A stretch of 64,000 nucleotides of DNA, from positions 62,001 through 126,000 of the forward strand of contig JAUCEF010000016.1 in the NCBI GenBank assembly GCA_033558025.1, given 5' to 3'. This document shows, in pieces, positions 20,054 through 29,943 of the stretch; position 1 is the first letter of the stretch, and the number at the start of each line of letters is the position of its first letter. The stretch is from Phytophthora sp. 'mugwort'. Its lineage: Eukaryota; Oomycota; Peronosporomycetes; Peronosporales; Peronosporaceae. The notes beneath the pieces were generated by a model. It saw only the letters and a list, made by a program, of their open reading frames with translations, was not told the DNA's origin and searched no databases. A program made the translations under genes and the position numbers.

Positions 20054-22435
20054 ATGGAGCTTCTCGTGTGCGCGCTGCTGATAGTGGCGCTGGTGGCGGC
20101 GCCCTGTGCGGCCACGACCCCAGCGGACTCGATTCTTTCGGCCGTTGTGAATGTCAAGAAGTCTGAGGCCGTGTTCTACGCCTCGAGCGCTGCGGATGAG
20201 GACTGGGGCGCGTCACTCGAGGCTCAGAAGCTTAAGGACGGCGAGAATCACGCATTCTACCCGCTCGTGTACAACGCAACAGGTTTGAGGGATGGTTACG
20301 GATGCACATCCAAGCGGCAATTGCTCAACGCCAGTAGCAACGGCAATGGTTCGGCCTCCAGTATGTCGGGCTCCGCTAGCGCGGCGCTGCTCGGACTGCC
20401 AGATGAACCCTTCGTGCTGCTCGTGGACCGCGGTCGGTGCACTTTCGCGGAGAAGGCCTATTACGCACAGGAGATTGGAGCGGCCGTTCTCATCGTCACC
20501 GACAGGCTCGACCAGCTCTTCAACCGCTCCAGCGTCGTGGGAACCACTGAAGAGGAGAAGAAGATGGAGTTCAGCTGCTCGCGCGGCTCTGGCAAGGCGG
20601 CTTGGAACGCAGATATCACTGACGTCGCGTCTGCTTCCTGGGGAGACGTCGTGGATGTCCGCTCCTGCACGGGCAGCAGCAGATGCTTATCACATATGTG
20701 TGTGCCCTCGGGTGGAGCCAACAAGCAGGTATGTTGCGCCTGGGACATCCCTGACCTCATGGGTTTCGGCTCTTCGGACATCGTAACTGATAAGAGCATG
20801 GTCAGCGATATTGTTGTGGTACGAGTTTCCATCGCCGACGGTGACTCGCTGAAGAAGATGTTGATGTCCGGAAGTGAGGACGAGGACGGGCAGCTGCTGA
20901 TATCGGTGTACGAACGCGATCCGCCCCTAGTGGACCCTGCCCAAGTGATTCTCTGGATCGTTGCCTGTGCAACAGTGCTGATCGGATCATACAAGGGTGC
21001 AGCCTATGAACGCACAAAAGCGCAGCTAAAGGCAGCGCTAATTGCTGCTGATACCACCTCTTCAGACGCCATTGCTCAAGCTCGAGTGGCATACGAGGAA
21101 CATGATGAGCAGGCCCCAGAGCAGGAGCAGCTTGATCTAAATTCCTGGCATGCCCTGGCATTTTTAGTGCTTGGTTCGGGCTTTCTCGTGTTGCTATTTT
21201 TCGTCAACGTGGTGATTGTCGTAGTAGTCCTTTTTGGCATCGGCGCCGTCTCCGCCTCTTTTCAGACTATTTGGGAGCCGTTGATGCGTCGTCTTCCGGT
21301 GAAATTCTTGCACAACCTGCCGTGGCGTGACGTTTTGTGGCAATGGGAGGATTTGCTGGTACCTGCGGCGTGGAGTGTGGGAGATTTACTGGCGCTGGTT
21401 TTGTCGTTCGGAATCGCCCTCTTTTGGTTTTTCACGCGATTCCAGTCCTATTCGTGGATCTTCCAGGACATTTTTGGTGTCTGCTTCTGCCTAGTGTTTC
21501 TTCGGACTACGCGCCTACCCAACCTCAAGGTGGCCACGGTGCTGCTGGTTCTAGTATTTATGTACGATATCTTCATGGTCTTCATTTCACCGTACATTTT
21601 CAAGGAGAGCGTCATGATCAAGGTGGCCACAGGTGGCGCACAAAGCACTGCCACGGGCGGGGTCTCCAGTGGCTACTGTCTGCGCTACCCGACCGATACA
21701 AAGCACAACTGTCGCTCCGAGTCGATGCCGATACTACTTCGAGTCCCCAAGGTGCTGGACTGGAGATCAGGATCTTCACTTTTAGGATTGGGTGACATCG
21801 TGCTTCCTGGCTTGTTGCTAGTCTTCTGCGCGCGCTATGATTATGCCACGCGTGGTCAGTTGTTTGGACGTTTAACACCTCCCCATGGCAAGATGTTTGG
21901 TCGACGCCCGATTGGAGATATCCTACACGGTTCTTCGGCGGTAACCACAGGTGCGAACCGCGACCTGGACATGTTGGGGGCAGAACTTGGCAGTGCTAAG
22001 GAGCGTTACCCATGCCGCCGTGGCCTTTTCTGCTTGCTCATGTGGGGTTATACGATTGGGCTACTTATAGCAAATGTCGCTGTCGTGGCAACGGGCAGCG
22101 GGCAGCCAGCGCTAATGTACCTAGTGCCTTGTACTCTGGGCCTCCTGACAATCGTGGGGTGGCGACGCGGAATTCTGAACAAGCTTTGGGAGGGACCACC
22201 AGAGCTCATTCCTGGGTACGCTCGCCGGGAGAGCACCTCAGGTGGAGGTGGGCTCGACATTAACGATGCTACCCGACTGCGAGGGCTAAGTCTCGAAACA
22301 GGCAAGGCTGCAACCAGCGAGCTAGTTCTTCTTCAACAACAACAAAGTGGCACTCCAGTATCTGGTTCCTACGCGAGTGAAGACACTCCTGTGAGCTGCA
22401 ACAGCCAATCTGGCCCAGGCTTGAGGCAAGTATAG
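20054..22435 (+). CDS. signal-peptide-peptidase-like intramembrane aspartyl protease (793 aa)
   Basis: Polytopic GxGD protease of the SPPL2 type, which cuts type II membrane proteins inside the bilayer of endosomal/lysosomal membranes in other eukaryotes. The single exon starts at an ATG with a signal peptide (MELLVCALLIVALVAAPCAA). A protease-associated (PA) lumenal domain follows (FVLLVDRGRCTFAEKAYYAQ, about 115-135), then about nine membrane segments. The catalytic pair is visible: YD at 504-505 (VFMYDIFMVF) and GLGD at 578-581 (LLGLGDIVLPG). The PAL motif is at 685-687 (QPALMYLVPC). The cytosolic tail (about 730-793) is Gln/Ser-rich. SPP proper lacks the PA domain and is about 350-400 aa, so SPPL is favoured. 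It sits head to head with the MED15-like gene and ends 124 bp from the next gene's stop. Confidence 0.9.
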   Translation: MELLVCALLIVALVAAPCAATTPADSILSAVVNVKKSEAVFYASSAADEDWGASLEAQKLKDGENHAFYPLVYNATGLRDGYGCTSKRQLLNASSNGNGSASSMSGSASAALLGLPDEPFVLLVDRGRCTFAEKAYYAQEIGAAVLIVTDRLDQLFNRSSVVGTTEEEKKMEFSCSRGSGKAAWNADITDVASASWGDVVDVRSCTGSSRCLSHMCVPSGGANKQVCCAWDIPDLMGFGSSDIVTDKSMVSDIVVVRVSIADGDSLKKMLMSGSEDEDGQLLISVYERDPPLVDPAQVILWIVACATVLIGSYKGAAYERTKAQLKAALIAADTTSSDAIAQARVAYEEHDEQAPEQEQLDLNSWHALAFLVLGSGFLVLLFFVNVVIVVVVLFGIGAVSASFQTIWEPLMRRLPVKFLHNLPWRDVLWQWEDLLVPAAWSVGDLLALVLSFGIALFWFFTRFQSYSWIFQDIFGVCFCLVFLRTTRLPNLKVATVLLVLVFMYDIFMVFISPYIFKESVMIKVATGGAQSTATGGVSSGYCLRYPTDTKHNCRSESMPILLRVPKVLDWRSGSSLLGLGDIVLPGLLLVFCARYDYATRGQLFGRLTPPHGKMFGRRPIGDILHGSSAVTTGANRDLDMLGAELGSAKERYPCRRGLFCLLMWGYTIGLLIANVAVVATGSGQPALMYLVPCTLGLLTIVGWRRGILNKLWEGPPELIPGYARRESTSGGGGLDINDATRLRGLSLETGKAATSELVLLQQQQSGTPVSGSYASEDTPVSCNSQSGPGLRQV

Positions 22436-22559
22436 TTGCCGTACACCCCCGCCTGATGTACCGTTTTACCTCCCATGTACATGTAAATCATCAAAGAGAT
22501 TTGAAATATATGTGCGTTGCTGTTTATGCTTTTCAACACTGACACCGATGGTGCAGAGA

Positions 22560-24061
22560 TCAAATACCTTTCACCCACTCGTCATCTTCGCCCCACTCGT
22601 CGGCTGCGTCCACAGCAGTTAGCTCATCATCCATCTCATCTGCGAACAATGCCGACGCCTCAGCAGCACTAGGCAGCGATGACACAGAAGATGGCGTTGC
22701 TGCCGTTCCAGGCTGAAAAACAAGAGCGGCACTTGTAGGTGCAACCGGCGGTGGGACTACGGCGCTCTTCTTGAACGTCGGCACCATTCCAAATTGCTAT
22801 AAACAGGCACCATACGTCAGCATATAACACGTACACCACGCGACATAACCTTTTAAGCAATACTAACGCTGAACAAGTCGTCGACGCTTTCGCTTTCCGT
22901 TTCTGTGTCAGCGGTAGCACCACGGTAGATAACTGGCGGTGCATGTGCTTCATCTGTCACGACCTCGAATGACTCACTAGAGCTGTTTGACTCGACATTC
23001 GAAGGAAGCAAGTCACCTTTGCTTGCGATAGCAATTTCCGGAAGTTGCACGTGCTGCTGCTGTGGTGGAGGAAGGGGCTGGGGGAGCTTGAAAAAAGGAC
23101 TGGTACTGCTGTTGCCTTGCCGCGGTGTCGTTGGGCGCGGAGCACTGGGTGGTGCAACAAAAGGGTTCAACTGGGTGACCTCCTTCTGCGTCGAGTTACC
23201 CTCCGAATCATCCCAGTTGTCACGATCATTGGCGAAAGTGTCTTCCTCGTAGTCATCGCAGTACTCATCGTCGTCATCTTGGCTGTGGCCAAACGGCTGC
23301 TCATTTGGCACTTGCGTGTACTGCACTTTAGATCCTTTCGAACTGGCACCTCTGGGCGTACCTGGGCTAGAGGTTGCGTTTGAGCGCCTCTTACGCCCCC
23401 AGAGAAGCAGGAAAATGCAGCAGATGCCCGCCAGTGCTACCAGAACCAGCGGATTGCTGCCCTGGCTTAGATACCCGGGTGCCGGTGTGTCTGCATTATC
23501 ATTCGTTACAGCGTCTGCAATAATTGTGGGGTCCTGCGTGCGCAGAAATGGCTTCGCGGTGACCTCCATTGTGGCTACAGGTTCTGTCGGCTGCGGCAAC
23601 TCTGTCGGGGATTCAGTCGTGGCTGCCTCCGTGGTTAAAGTCTTCGCCGTCCATAGCGGCTCAGCGGGCACAAGCGTACCGTCTTTCTCATTGTCAGCCG
23701 CGTTATCAAAGTATATCGCCTGCTCCTGCTCTGGGTTCCTCTCAAGCCCCATTTCCCCTCCGTTCGCTGCCACTTGTGCAGTGATAGGCGCAGTTATGGG
23801 AACCTCAGTAACGAATACCACAGCCTCCGCATTCAGTGCATCAATTGCGTCTGCTGACTTCAATGCAGTGTCCGACAGTCTGTCGTTTACCACTTCCTCC
23901 TTTCCTACAGGTTCATCCTCGCCCACGTCCCGCTTGGCGTCGCCCTCCGCACTCCTCAACGGGGTTTCCTCCGCGCGCACTTGCATCCAGACCATCTGCA
24001 ACGTCGCCACAGCTGCACCAGCCATCACCAGCGTTCGTTTGCCATCTTCGATAGGGGTCAT
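22560..24061 (-). CDS. type I single-pass membrane protein, unknown function (2 exons, 476 aa)
   Basis: Exons 24,061-22,868 and 22,796-22,560, with a 71-bp intron (GTTAGT...TTATAG) joined in phase 0 (DDLFS|QFGMVPTFKKS). Start at the first ATG (MTPIEDGKRTL); the longer reading begins with GTG. Layout: a signal-like hydrophobic segment (LVMAGAAVATLQMVW, about 11-25); a Thr/Glu/Pro-rich ectodomain; a membrane span at about 203-220 (PLVLVALAGICCIFLLLWG) with a basic stop-transfer RKRRS; and a Ser/Pro- and acid-rich cytosolic tail ending EDDEWVKGI. The acidic tyrosine stretch (DDDDEYCDDYEEDTF) and the C-terminal acidic tail could be trafficking signals. No family recognised. It is divergent with the TRPML gene (135 bp between ATGs). 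Confidence 0.7.
22797..22867 (-). other. intron of the 476-aa membrane protein gene
   Basis: 71 bp, GTTAGT donor, TTATAG acceptor. Without splicing the frame stops three codons into the intron. Confidence 0.8.
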
Positions 24062-24196
24062 CGTCTCCTGCCACACCTCGTTGCCGCTGCCGTGGCACCA
24101 AGCAATTACTAGTGCTTTTCTCTCGAACGCTCAACTATCGAAACTCATATGCTTCATGAGGGTTGTTAGGTTTTCTAACCCGCAATTCTGATTTTC

Positions 24197-26214
24197 ATGG
24201 ATGCATCCGACGTTGAGCGGGATGCCGACCTGCGGCGCGGGCTACTAGCAATGACCAACGGCGGCGATGATGGCGGCAAGGAACAGCGTCATCAACGGAA
24301 GCGTGCGTCTTCGATGGGCGCGGTGGAGCGATTGGTGCTGTCGCCCTGGGAGAAGTGGGCCACGCACGGCCGCTTCCCGTATAAGTTGACGCTGCATGTG
24401 GGGCTGGTGCTGCTCACCTTCACGCAGATGCAGATCTACGACGCGCAGAACGCTGCCTACATGCGCGCTTCTCACCGCAACTGGTCAATCCAACCCTCCT
24501 CAACATCCAACCTGTTCCAATCACTGGCAACTTATTAACACCTAGTTGATATTGACACAGGGCGTTCTTCTTCCTGCCGCCTGCTGCGGATATCGGTGTC
24601 GTGTGTGTATCCCTTTGCACTGGCTATACCTGCTGTCTAATTATTTGCATGGAGTGATCGCTAATGTGTGTGTTAATACTGTCGAGCAGACCGCGCTTTC
24701 AACGGGACTTCTATACGATCAACCGCACGATGACGGCGGTGCACTACGTGCGAGACGCGTATTTCTCCATCGGCAATACATCCGTCGCCAATTACGAGTA
24801 CATGCGCACGGCTGCTGGCAAAATTCAGTCATTGCAGCTGACAGTCGGTCGAGTGCTACCTCTTGGGGACTTGGAAATGCGGGAATACCTCGTTTCTCAG
24901 AACGACGAGAGTGTGGGGCCGTTCGACCCGAAGTTGACTTTGTGGCAGAAAAAGCACTTGTTTCAATCACTACGCTTCGTCAGGTTCTCGTTCCCACTGC
25001 GCGACCACCAGTTTGGGAATTTCTACGAGGAGTGCTTCGAGTGGCAAGTACATTTGATGTTTGAAGTCGTTCAGGGCGCCCAGATTCATGTTCAGCTTGA
25101 GGACTGCGAAGTATCACGCTGTACTAACACACATCCACGTCCATTCTGGACTACGGCCAGGCAAAGCTTTGTGTGGATGCACGTGGTTGTTGCGATGGTT
25201 TCAATCTTGTATATGACTCTCAGCCTCAAGGCTCTGCGGCGATCCTTCCTTGTGTAAGGGTCCGATAGATTTTTAAATCGTCCTCACTCCTCAATTAGAC
25301 TAATTGTACATTCATGTGCTTGAACGTATAGTATGGCACGAGCCAGGTGGTTATTGAGGAACCATGCCAAGGACAATCGAGGCAAACAGGACAACGTGCT
25401 ACACGAATTCATTACAGATGAGAATAACGATGACCACTCGCAGGGCTATGCCAAGCAACACCAACCTTTGAGGTCGTGGACTGAGATCCCATTTACCCGC
25501 AAGCTTAAACTTCTTAACGGCTTGTACGTTATTACTTACCATGTTATTGCAGTGCTGCAACTAACTATATTTGTAATGTCGTGCTACAGACAACTACTTG
25601 TGTTTACCTCGCTAGTGTTATTGCTCGCGAGCACAATGTGGAGCTTATTTTTCCTGCAGGCTCACATGCCGATCCGATTTTGGCATCGACTGCTACACGC
25701 GACTGCGCTGCTGTTGCTCTGGAGTTGCCTCGTGGGATATCTGGAGCATAACCAGCATATTTATTCGATTGTGTTGACACTTAAGTGGGGCACACCGCGG
25801 GTACTGCAGTTTTTGTTGGGTGTGTCCCCAATATTCTTTGGGTATGCTCTCTTTGGGACGATCTACTTCGGAAACAAGATCGAGGAGTTCGGCACGCTAA
25901 GTGCTTCAATGGTTACCCTATTCTCGCTCATGAATGGCGACATTATTATGGACACTTTTGACGCGATGGAGCTCCACCACTTTCTCGTGTCTGGAAAGGT
26001 GTACTTGTTTTCGTTTGTATCGCTCTTCATGTATGTTGTCTTGAACATCTTCATTGCCATCATCGAAGAGGCGTTCTTTGCGACGCAATCAACTCGCCGC
26101 CGGCTTAGTGAATTGCTGTCGGATCCTTGCGTATCCCGCGTTAACGAGTCGAAAGATGCCGATATCTCATTAGAACTGATGCGAGCTCTTCTTCAACTAA
26201 TGGACTCCGAATAA
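24197..26214 (+). CDS. mucolipin (TRPML)-type cation channel, 4 exons, 591 aa
   Basis: Exons 24,197-24,483, 24,561-24,602, 24,690-25,253 and 25,332-26,214. Joins: RN-W (TG|G), then ...AAADIGV-V (GT|A), then SFL-V-M (GT|T). Total 1,776 nt. TRPML channels release Ca2+ and other cations from endolysosomes. Layout: a basic N-terminus; TM1 (KLTLHVGLVLLTFTQMQIYD, about 63-82); the large lumenal loop (VHYVRDAYFSIGNTSVANYE, with Cys residues near 250-270); TM2 (FVWMHVVVAMVSILYMTLSL); further spans; a pore helix and filter (LFSLMNGDIIMDTF, NGD at about 499-501, matching the mucolipin NGDD site); and a last span (YVVLNIFIAIIEEAF). It is about the 580-aa length of animal TRPMLs. The 42-nt second exon rests on restored family residues AFFFLPPAAD. 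Polycystin is the nearest alternative. Confidence 0.85.
24484..24560 (+). other. TRPML intron 1
   Basis: Donor GTCAAT (atypical), acceptor GACACAG. Chosen because it joins RNW to AFFFLPP in frame. Confidence 0.65.
24603..24689 (+). other. TRPML intron 2
   Basis: Donor GTGTGT, acceptor GAGCAG. An alternative acceptor three bases earlier also keeps the frame. Confidence 0.65.
25254..25331 (+). other. TRPML intron 3
   Basis: Donor GTAAGG, acceptor CGTATAG, 78 bp; joins RRSFL-V-MARARW. Confidence 0.8.
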
Positions 26215-26313
26215 GATCGAGCTCATAGCGTTAAACACAATATATTGTTAGTTATTTGTTGCAGGTTCGAAGAGTTCAGCTATAGTACGCAGCTCCATCG
26301 AGGTTGGCAGAAG

Positions 26314-26841
26314 TTACTCTCCTAACACCTCAGTGGCAAGCTTGGTGACATCGTCGTCGACCTGCACGACGTGCTTGTGCAGGGACTGACACTGCTCCTG
26401 TAATGTGGTGATGTGACCGCGTTGGACATTTAGGCACTTATTGAGTCGCTCAATCTCCTCACTAGCGGTATTAAGCTTCTTCTGGTAGTCGATGCGAAGC
26501 TTGTGGAGTTCCTCACTCGTGCGGTCAGTTATTTCCTCGATCTTGGTCAAAAGCAAAGCCTTGTCCGCCTGGTGAATCGACATGAGCTTTTGGATCGTGT
26601 CTTCATGCGACTGCACCTTGCACTCGAGTGAATACAGCTGATCCTTTACGCTAACACGACCACCAGTAGAGACAGACGCGTTGGAATTGTTGGAAGACAT
26701 GATGCGCGATGATGGGCGACGCATTTCCCTCGACGGGGACTGGGCTTGCATCTCATCTTCGATATCAGCAAACATTCTCTCACTCTCCATAGAAATCTTC
26801 ATGTTCTTCATGCTGCTCGTTCCGGACAAACGCGATTCCAT
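26314..26841 (-). CDS. coiled-coil protein, unknown function (175 aa)
   Basis: Starts at ATG 26,841 (MESRLSGTSSMKNMKISMES); the longer reading starts with TTG. The first 70 residues are Ser-rich with possible phosphorylation sites (SPSREMRRPSSR). From about residue 75 to the end it is a continuous heptad coiled coil (YSLECKVQSHEDTIQKLMSI, then KIEEITDRTSEELHKLRIDY, then EEIERLNKCLNVQRGHITTL). It looks like a structural, cytoskeletal or vesicle-tether type protein, but no family can be named. Its stop lies 99 bp from the TRPML stop (convergent), and an initiator-like TCAATTTCC lies 53-61 bp upstream. Confidence 0.7.
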   Translation of the reverse strand: MESRLSGTSSMKNMKISMESERMFADIEDEMQAQSPSREMRRPSSRIMSSNNSNASVSTGGRVSVKDQLYSLECKVQSHEDTIQKLMSIHQADKALLLTKIEEITDRTSEELHKLRIDYQKKLNTASEEIERLNKCLNVQRGHITTLQEQCQSLHKHVVQVDDDVTKLATEVLGE

Positions 26842-26893
26842 AGCTAGCAGGTGGCTAAGAGCGAGACTGGAAGTCGACAAGTGAGCGCGAGGA

Positions 26894-26902
26894 GGAAATT
26901 GA
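26894..26902 (-). promoter_or_regulatory. initiator-like TCAATTTCC upstream of the coiled-coil gene
   Basis: Matches the YCAWTTYY form of the oomycete core promoter on the minus strand, 53-61 bp before the ATG. Confidence 0.4.
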
Positions 26903-27153
26903 GGATTAAGCAGCTCAATCGCTCAACGACCAAAATAACGGGCAAGTGAACCGCCCAATTATAGAGCACATACCGCTGAATTGCAAGCGAGAGGCTGCTT
27001 CCATCTTTAGCTCGAGATAAGAACAAGCAGAGTGCCCAATGTATCCACATCTTGCAACTCGCAAGCGAAAATAAGTACCCAGGACAAGACAGAGACGAGA
27101 ACTCAAACTTCTTCTTACCCTGCTTTTCTAAATAATTTGCAATCCATTTACCA

Positions 27154-28258
27154 TTAAAATTCAATCGATTTCTTGCGCGGGTACGGAGCGTTCTCGCTGG
27201 TCTCCATATCCGAGCCGTCGTCAGTCAGTTCGCTGGAAAACGAGTCCATGTCACTCGAGACAGAATAACTACTGAATGATGGATACGCTTCTAAGTCGCT
27301 GCTGTTATCTTGTGCACGAGTGGGTCCCAGCAATGCAGATTTTGGCGTCGTATTGCCATCGACACCCTGAGAGTAGTCGGACGACCCGACTGAGTGAGCA
27401 GAGTCGCTAATGGGCGAAAACACGCGCTTTTGATGCTGCACCACGATTTCGGTGTCCGTCAGCGTACTGCTCATGGGGTTACCCGCGTAGGTGTGATAGC
27501 TTTCGCCTGAAAAGACTGAGGTCTGAGACTTGTTCGTATCATGCGAACGGGTAGTGCTCCGAGCCGCGCTCTCACGATTACTTGTTGTAGTTCTCGCCTG
27601 GCTCTCGCGAAGCTCAACTGACAGCATATTGACGTCGTCCTTGTGCTGCGAGTGACTCTGCTCCAGCGACTGCACCACCTCCCTACGATTATCACCGCGC
27701 TGTGGACGATGCTTAAACCAATTGAAGATGAATATCAGCAGCCCCACCACGATCGCAAGTGCCAATCCAATAAGTGCCCACTGCCACACCATCAATCCGC
27801 CCCTATCACTATTTGCCAGTGCATCGTCAATGTCTGCAGCACTCGCCGACGTGAATGCTGCCCCTAAATAGGACGATGCAGCAGCTGAAACATGCGAGAG
27901 ATAAACAAACAAAAATCATGTGAGTGGGCTGCCGAATAACCGCTAACAACAGCTCGCTCCGAGCGCCCTTCGCACCTTGTGCGCACAGCGTCGCGTTCTT
28001 TGCAGCACTGCAGTCGAAGTTCGCGCTGACATTGAGGCACACGCCGTACAAGTTCCAGTCGTGCTCGAGTCGCCTGCAACTGCATGCAGTCTGGCACTTG
28101 GTCGAAAGTATTGAAGAAGCACTAGCAGCGCACGCCACGGGCGCGCTACCGTCCAGGATGTAAAGCGCGCTAGGAGGCAACGAACACACCACTTGAGGGG
28201 CTGAACTGCGGGCAGCTAGCGCAAGCATCATCATCGTCGTCCTCGCGCAGCAACGCAT
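27154..28258 (-). CDS. Cys-rich type I membrane protein, unknown function (2 exons, 337 aa)
   Basis: Exons 28,258-27,976 and 27,884-27,154, with a 91-bp intron (GTGCGA...TTTCAG); the join gives LCAQ-A-AASSYLG. It starts with a signal peptide (MRCCARTTMMMLALAARSSA). The small ectodomain has about eight Cys (CQTACSCRRLEHDWNLYGVC, then FDCSAAKNATLC) and one NVS and one NAT glycosylation sequon. A short linker and one membrane span follow at about 126-150 (WALIGLALAIVVGLLIFIFN, then WFKHR). The cytosolic tail of about 185 residues is very Ser/Thr/Asp-rich and ends PRKKSIEF. The layout suggests a surface or endomembrane receptor or adhesion molecule; I do not recognise the family. No RXLR motif, so not an RXLR effector. 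Confidence 0.75.
27885..27975 (-). other. intron of the 337-aa membrane protein gene
   Basis: 91 bp, GTGCGA donor and CATGTTTCAG acceptor. Splicing links the signal peptide/Cys exon to the membrane-span exon in frame. Confidence 0.75.
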
Positions 28259-28439
28259 GCCCTGGAGCTGCTCACTTTCCTACGAGAATGTCGCAATAGC
28301 CGTTACCCCAACACACAATAATGTTGCTTATATAAATATTATATAAAATATTAAAGCAAAGCGACAAATGATAAAAAAAATCCAGTGGAGAACTACTGGC
28401 TCAACAAGGTATGGCCTGTAAACTTAGGGCGGAAAAACT

Positions 28440-28678
28440 AGACGTATGCTGTAGCTCCACAGATCGAGCTGGATCTTAAGCAGCGTGAGATCAAGTTGAA
28501 GGGAGACAGAAATAACAGAGAAAGCGCCCAAGCCAATCTTGAGTTTGCTCTGAAAAGAGTGCATCTCGAGGATGCGCAGCGTGAATCAGTAGTGCATCTA
28601 CTGCTTGCACGCATAAACACTGCTGGACAACGGAGTCTCGTTGTTGAAGTAGACCGCCTACTTCCTCCTTCGGCATGA
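28440..28678 (+). pseudogene. Harbinger accessory protein C-terminus (copy 2)
   Basis: Reads LDLKQREIKLKGDRNNRES, QANLEFALKRVHLEDAQRES, then VVHLLLARINTAG and a stop at 28,678. This is the charged helical tail typical of accessory proteins of oomycete PIF/Harbinger elements. The N-terminal DNA-binding part is missing. Its stop lies 9 bp from the stop of the transposase on the other strand. Confidence 0.5.
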
Positions 28679-28686
28679 TTCATTCA

Positions 28687-29715
28687 TCATCTGGCCAACG
28701 AAGAAAATATTTTGTCGAAGGCTAAGTCTCGCAGGAAATCACGCCGTGCATCTGCTGTCGCACCACGGAAGGTCAAGGGTTCATCCTCTTCATCCAATTC
28801 AGCATCATCATCAGGTTCGGGTTCAATCCAGTCATTTGGGACAGGATCAGTGATCACCATGTTATGCAGAATATTACACGTCCGAGTCAAGTCGATGGTG
28901 GATCTGATTTGTTTTTCGTTTCGCAGCGAAGACCGTATTTTTCGTAGCAGAGGAAATCCGCATTTGAGCATTCCGATGCAGTGCTCAACACGGATCGGAA
29001 GTTTGGCTATGCACTTTTTGAAGTAGGTTTACTTGGTATCGAGCCGACCACCTGATGAGGTTCTGAAAGCAGGAACTAGTACGCGTGAAGTCTGGTACGC
29101 AGAATCACCGAGTAAATATTGATCGCCTTCAATATAGCGCAACCTTGCAATTCTTCCAAACCCTGTTGTCGTGGTAGGAATCTGACCACCCCATGTTTTC
29201 ATACCGGATACGGCACACATCATCACAAAACTACCAACCCGTTAATAGCGTAAGAAGCCTTACGCGAAAATAATCTTCGCCACGATCCTGAGGGCGGGTC
29301 AGCAACGGAAAAAATGTACCTTCAATCAAACCAATACAACCAGGCAAGCTTGTAGCCTTCTCGATTCTTGTCGAAATCTCTCGTCGCTGGACCGCATCGG
29401 GCCACTTGATCACGTCACTTCGGAAGGTATTTAGAGCCCAAATAGTCCTCTTAGCTAGTAGACCTTCGGGGTATGTCCGCCAACCGACAGAAAATCAGCT
29501 GAACGTCCTCCGGCGGCCGTAGACCCCAGACGTTTTAGAATACCCAAAATGTGCACCTCCACGCTCAAGTTTTGCTGTTTCCCTGGAGTGCTTTTGAACT
29601 CTACGTGGCTCGAGCTGAGGTTAAGAACTGCTAGGAAGTATGGTCGAGACAGTTGGAATTGAAGCTTGAACTCAGAGCCAGGCAGGAATGTCGCTGATGT
29701 AAAACTTAATTCTGG
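28687..29715 (-). pseudogene. PIF/Harbinger transposase, degenerate (copy 2)
   Basis: Read right to left: LQFQLSRPYFLAVLNLSSSH, TPGKQQNLSVEVHILGILKR, then MIKWPDAVQRREISTRIEKA, LPGCIGLIEGTFFPLLTRPQ, GDQYLLGDSAYQTSRVLVPA, RTCNILHNMVITDPVPNDWI, and a stop at 28,687. The second catalytic region is broken. As in copy 1, the first acidic residue is Glu in IEGT. Stops and frameshifts separate the blocks near 29,228, 29,027 and 29,420. Confidence 0.8.
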
Positions 29716-29943
29716 AGGGTGACGCAGAACACGATGGCAAGGAGTGAGCTATCGCTTGGTCTTCAGGACAAAATACAGAGTGGCAAGTTTGTCTTGCGCT
29801 TCGTCTGCACTAGAGCCTTCGTCTTTAAGATCTATACGTTCTTCCGGAGCCTTCGAACTGCACTCAGTACTCTCCTCTTCCGACTGCTAGTTGGCATCTT
29901 GCAGACTGAGCCGAAAGATCGCGCATCTTGGATTGAGCTTTGA

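Noticed and set aside
23316..24191. 291-codon plus-strand ORF over the 476-aa membrane protein gene
   Set aside because: Ser/Ala-rich shadow; the minus frame has signal peptide, membrane span and correct splicing.
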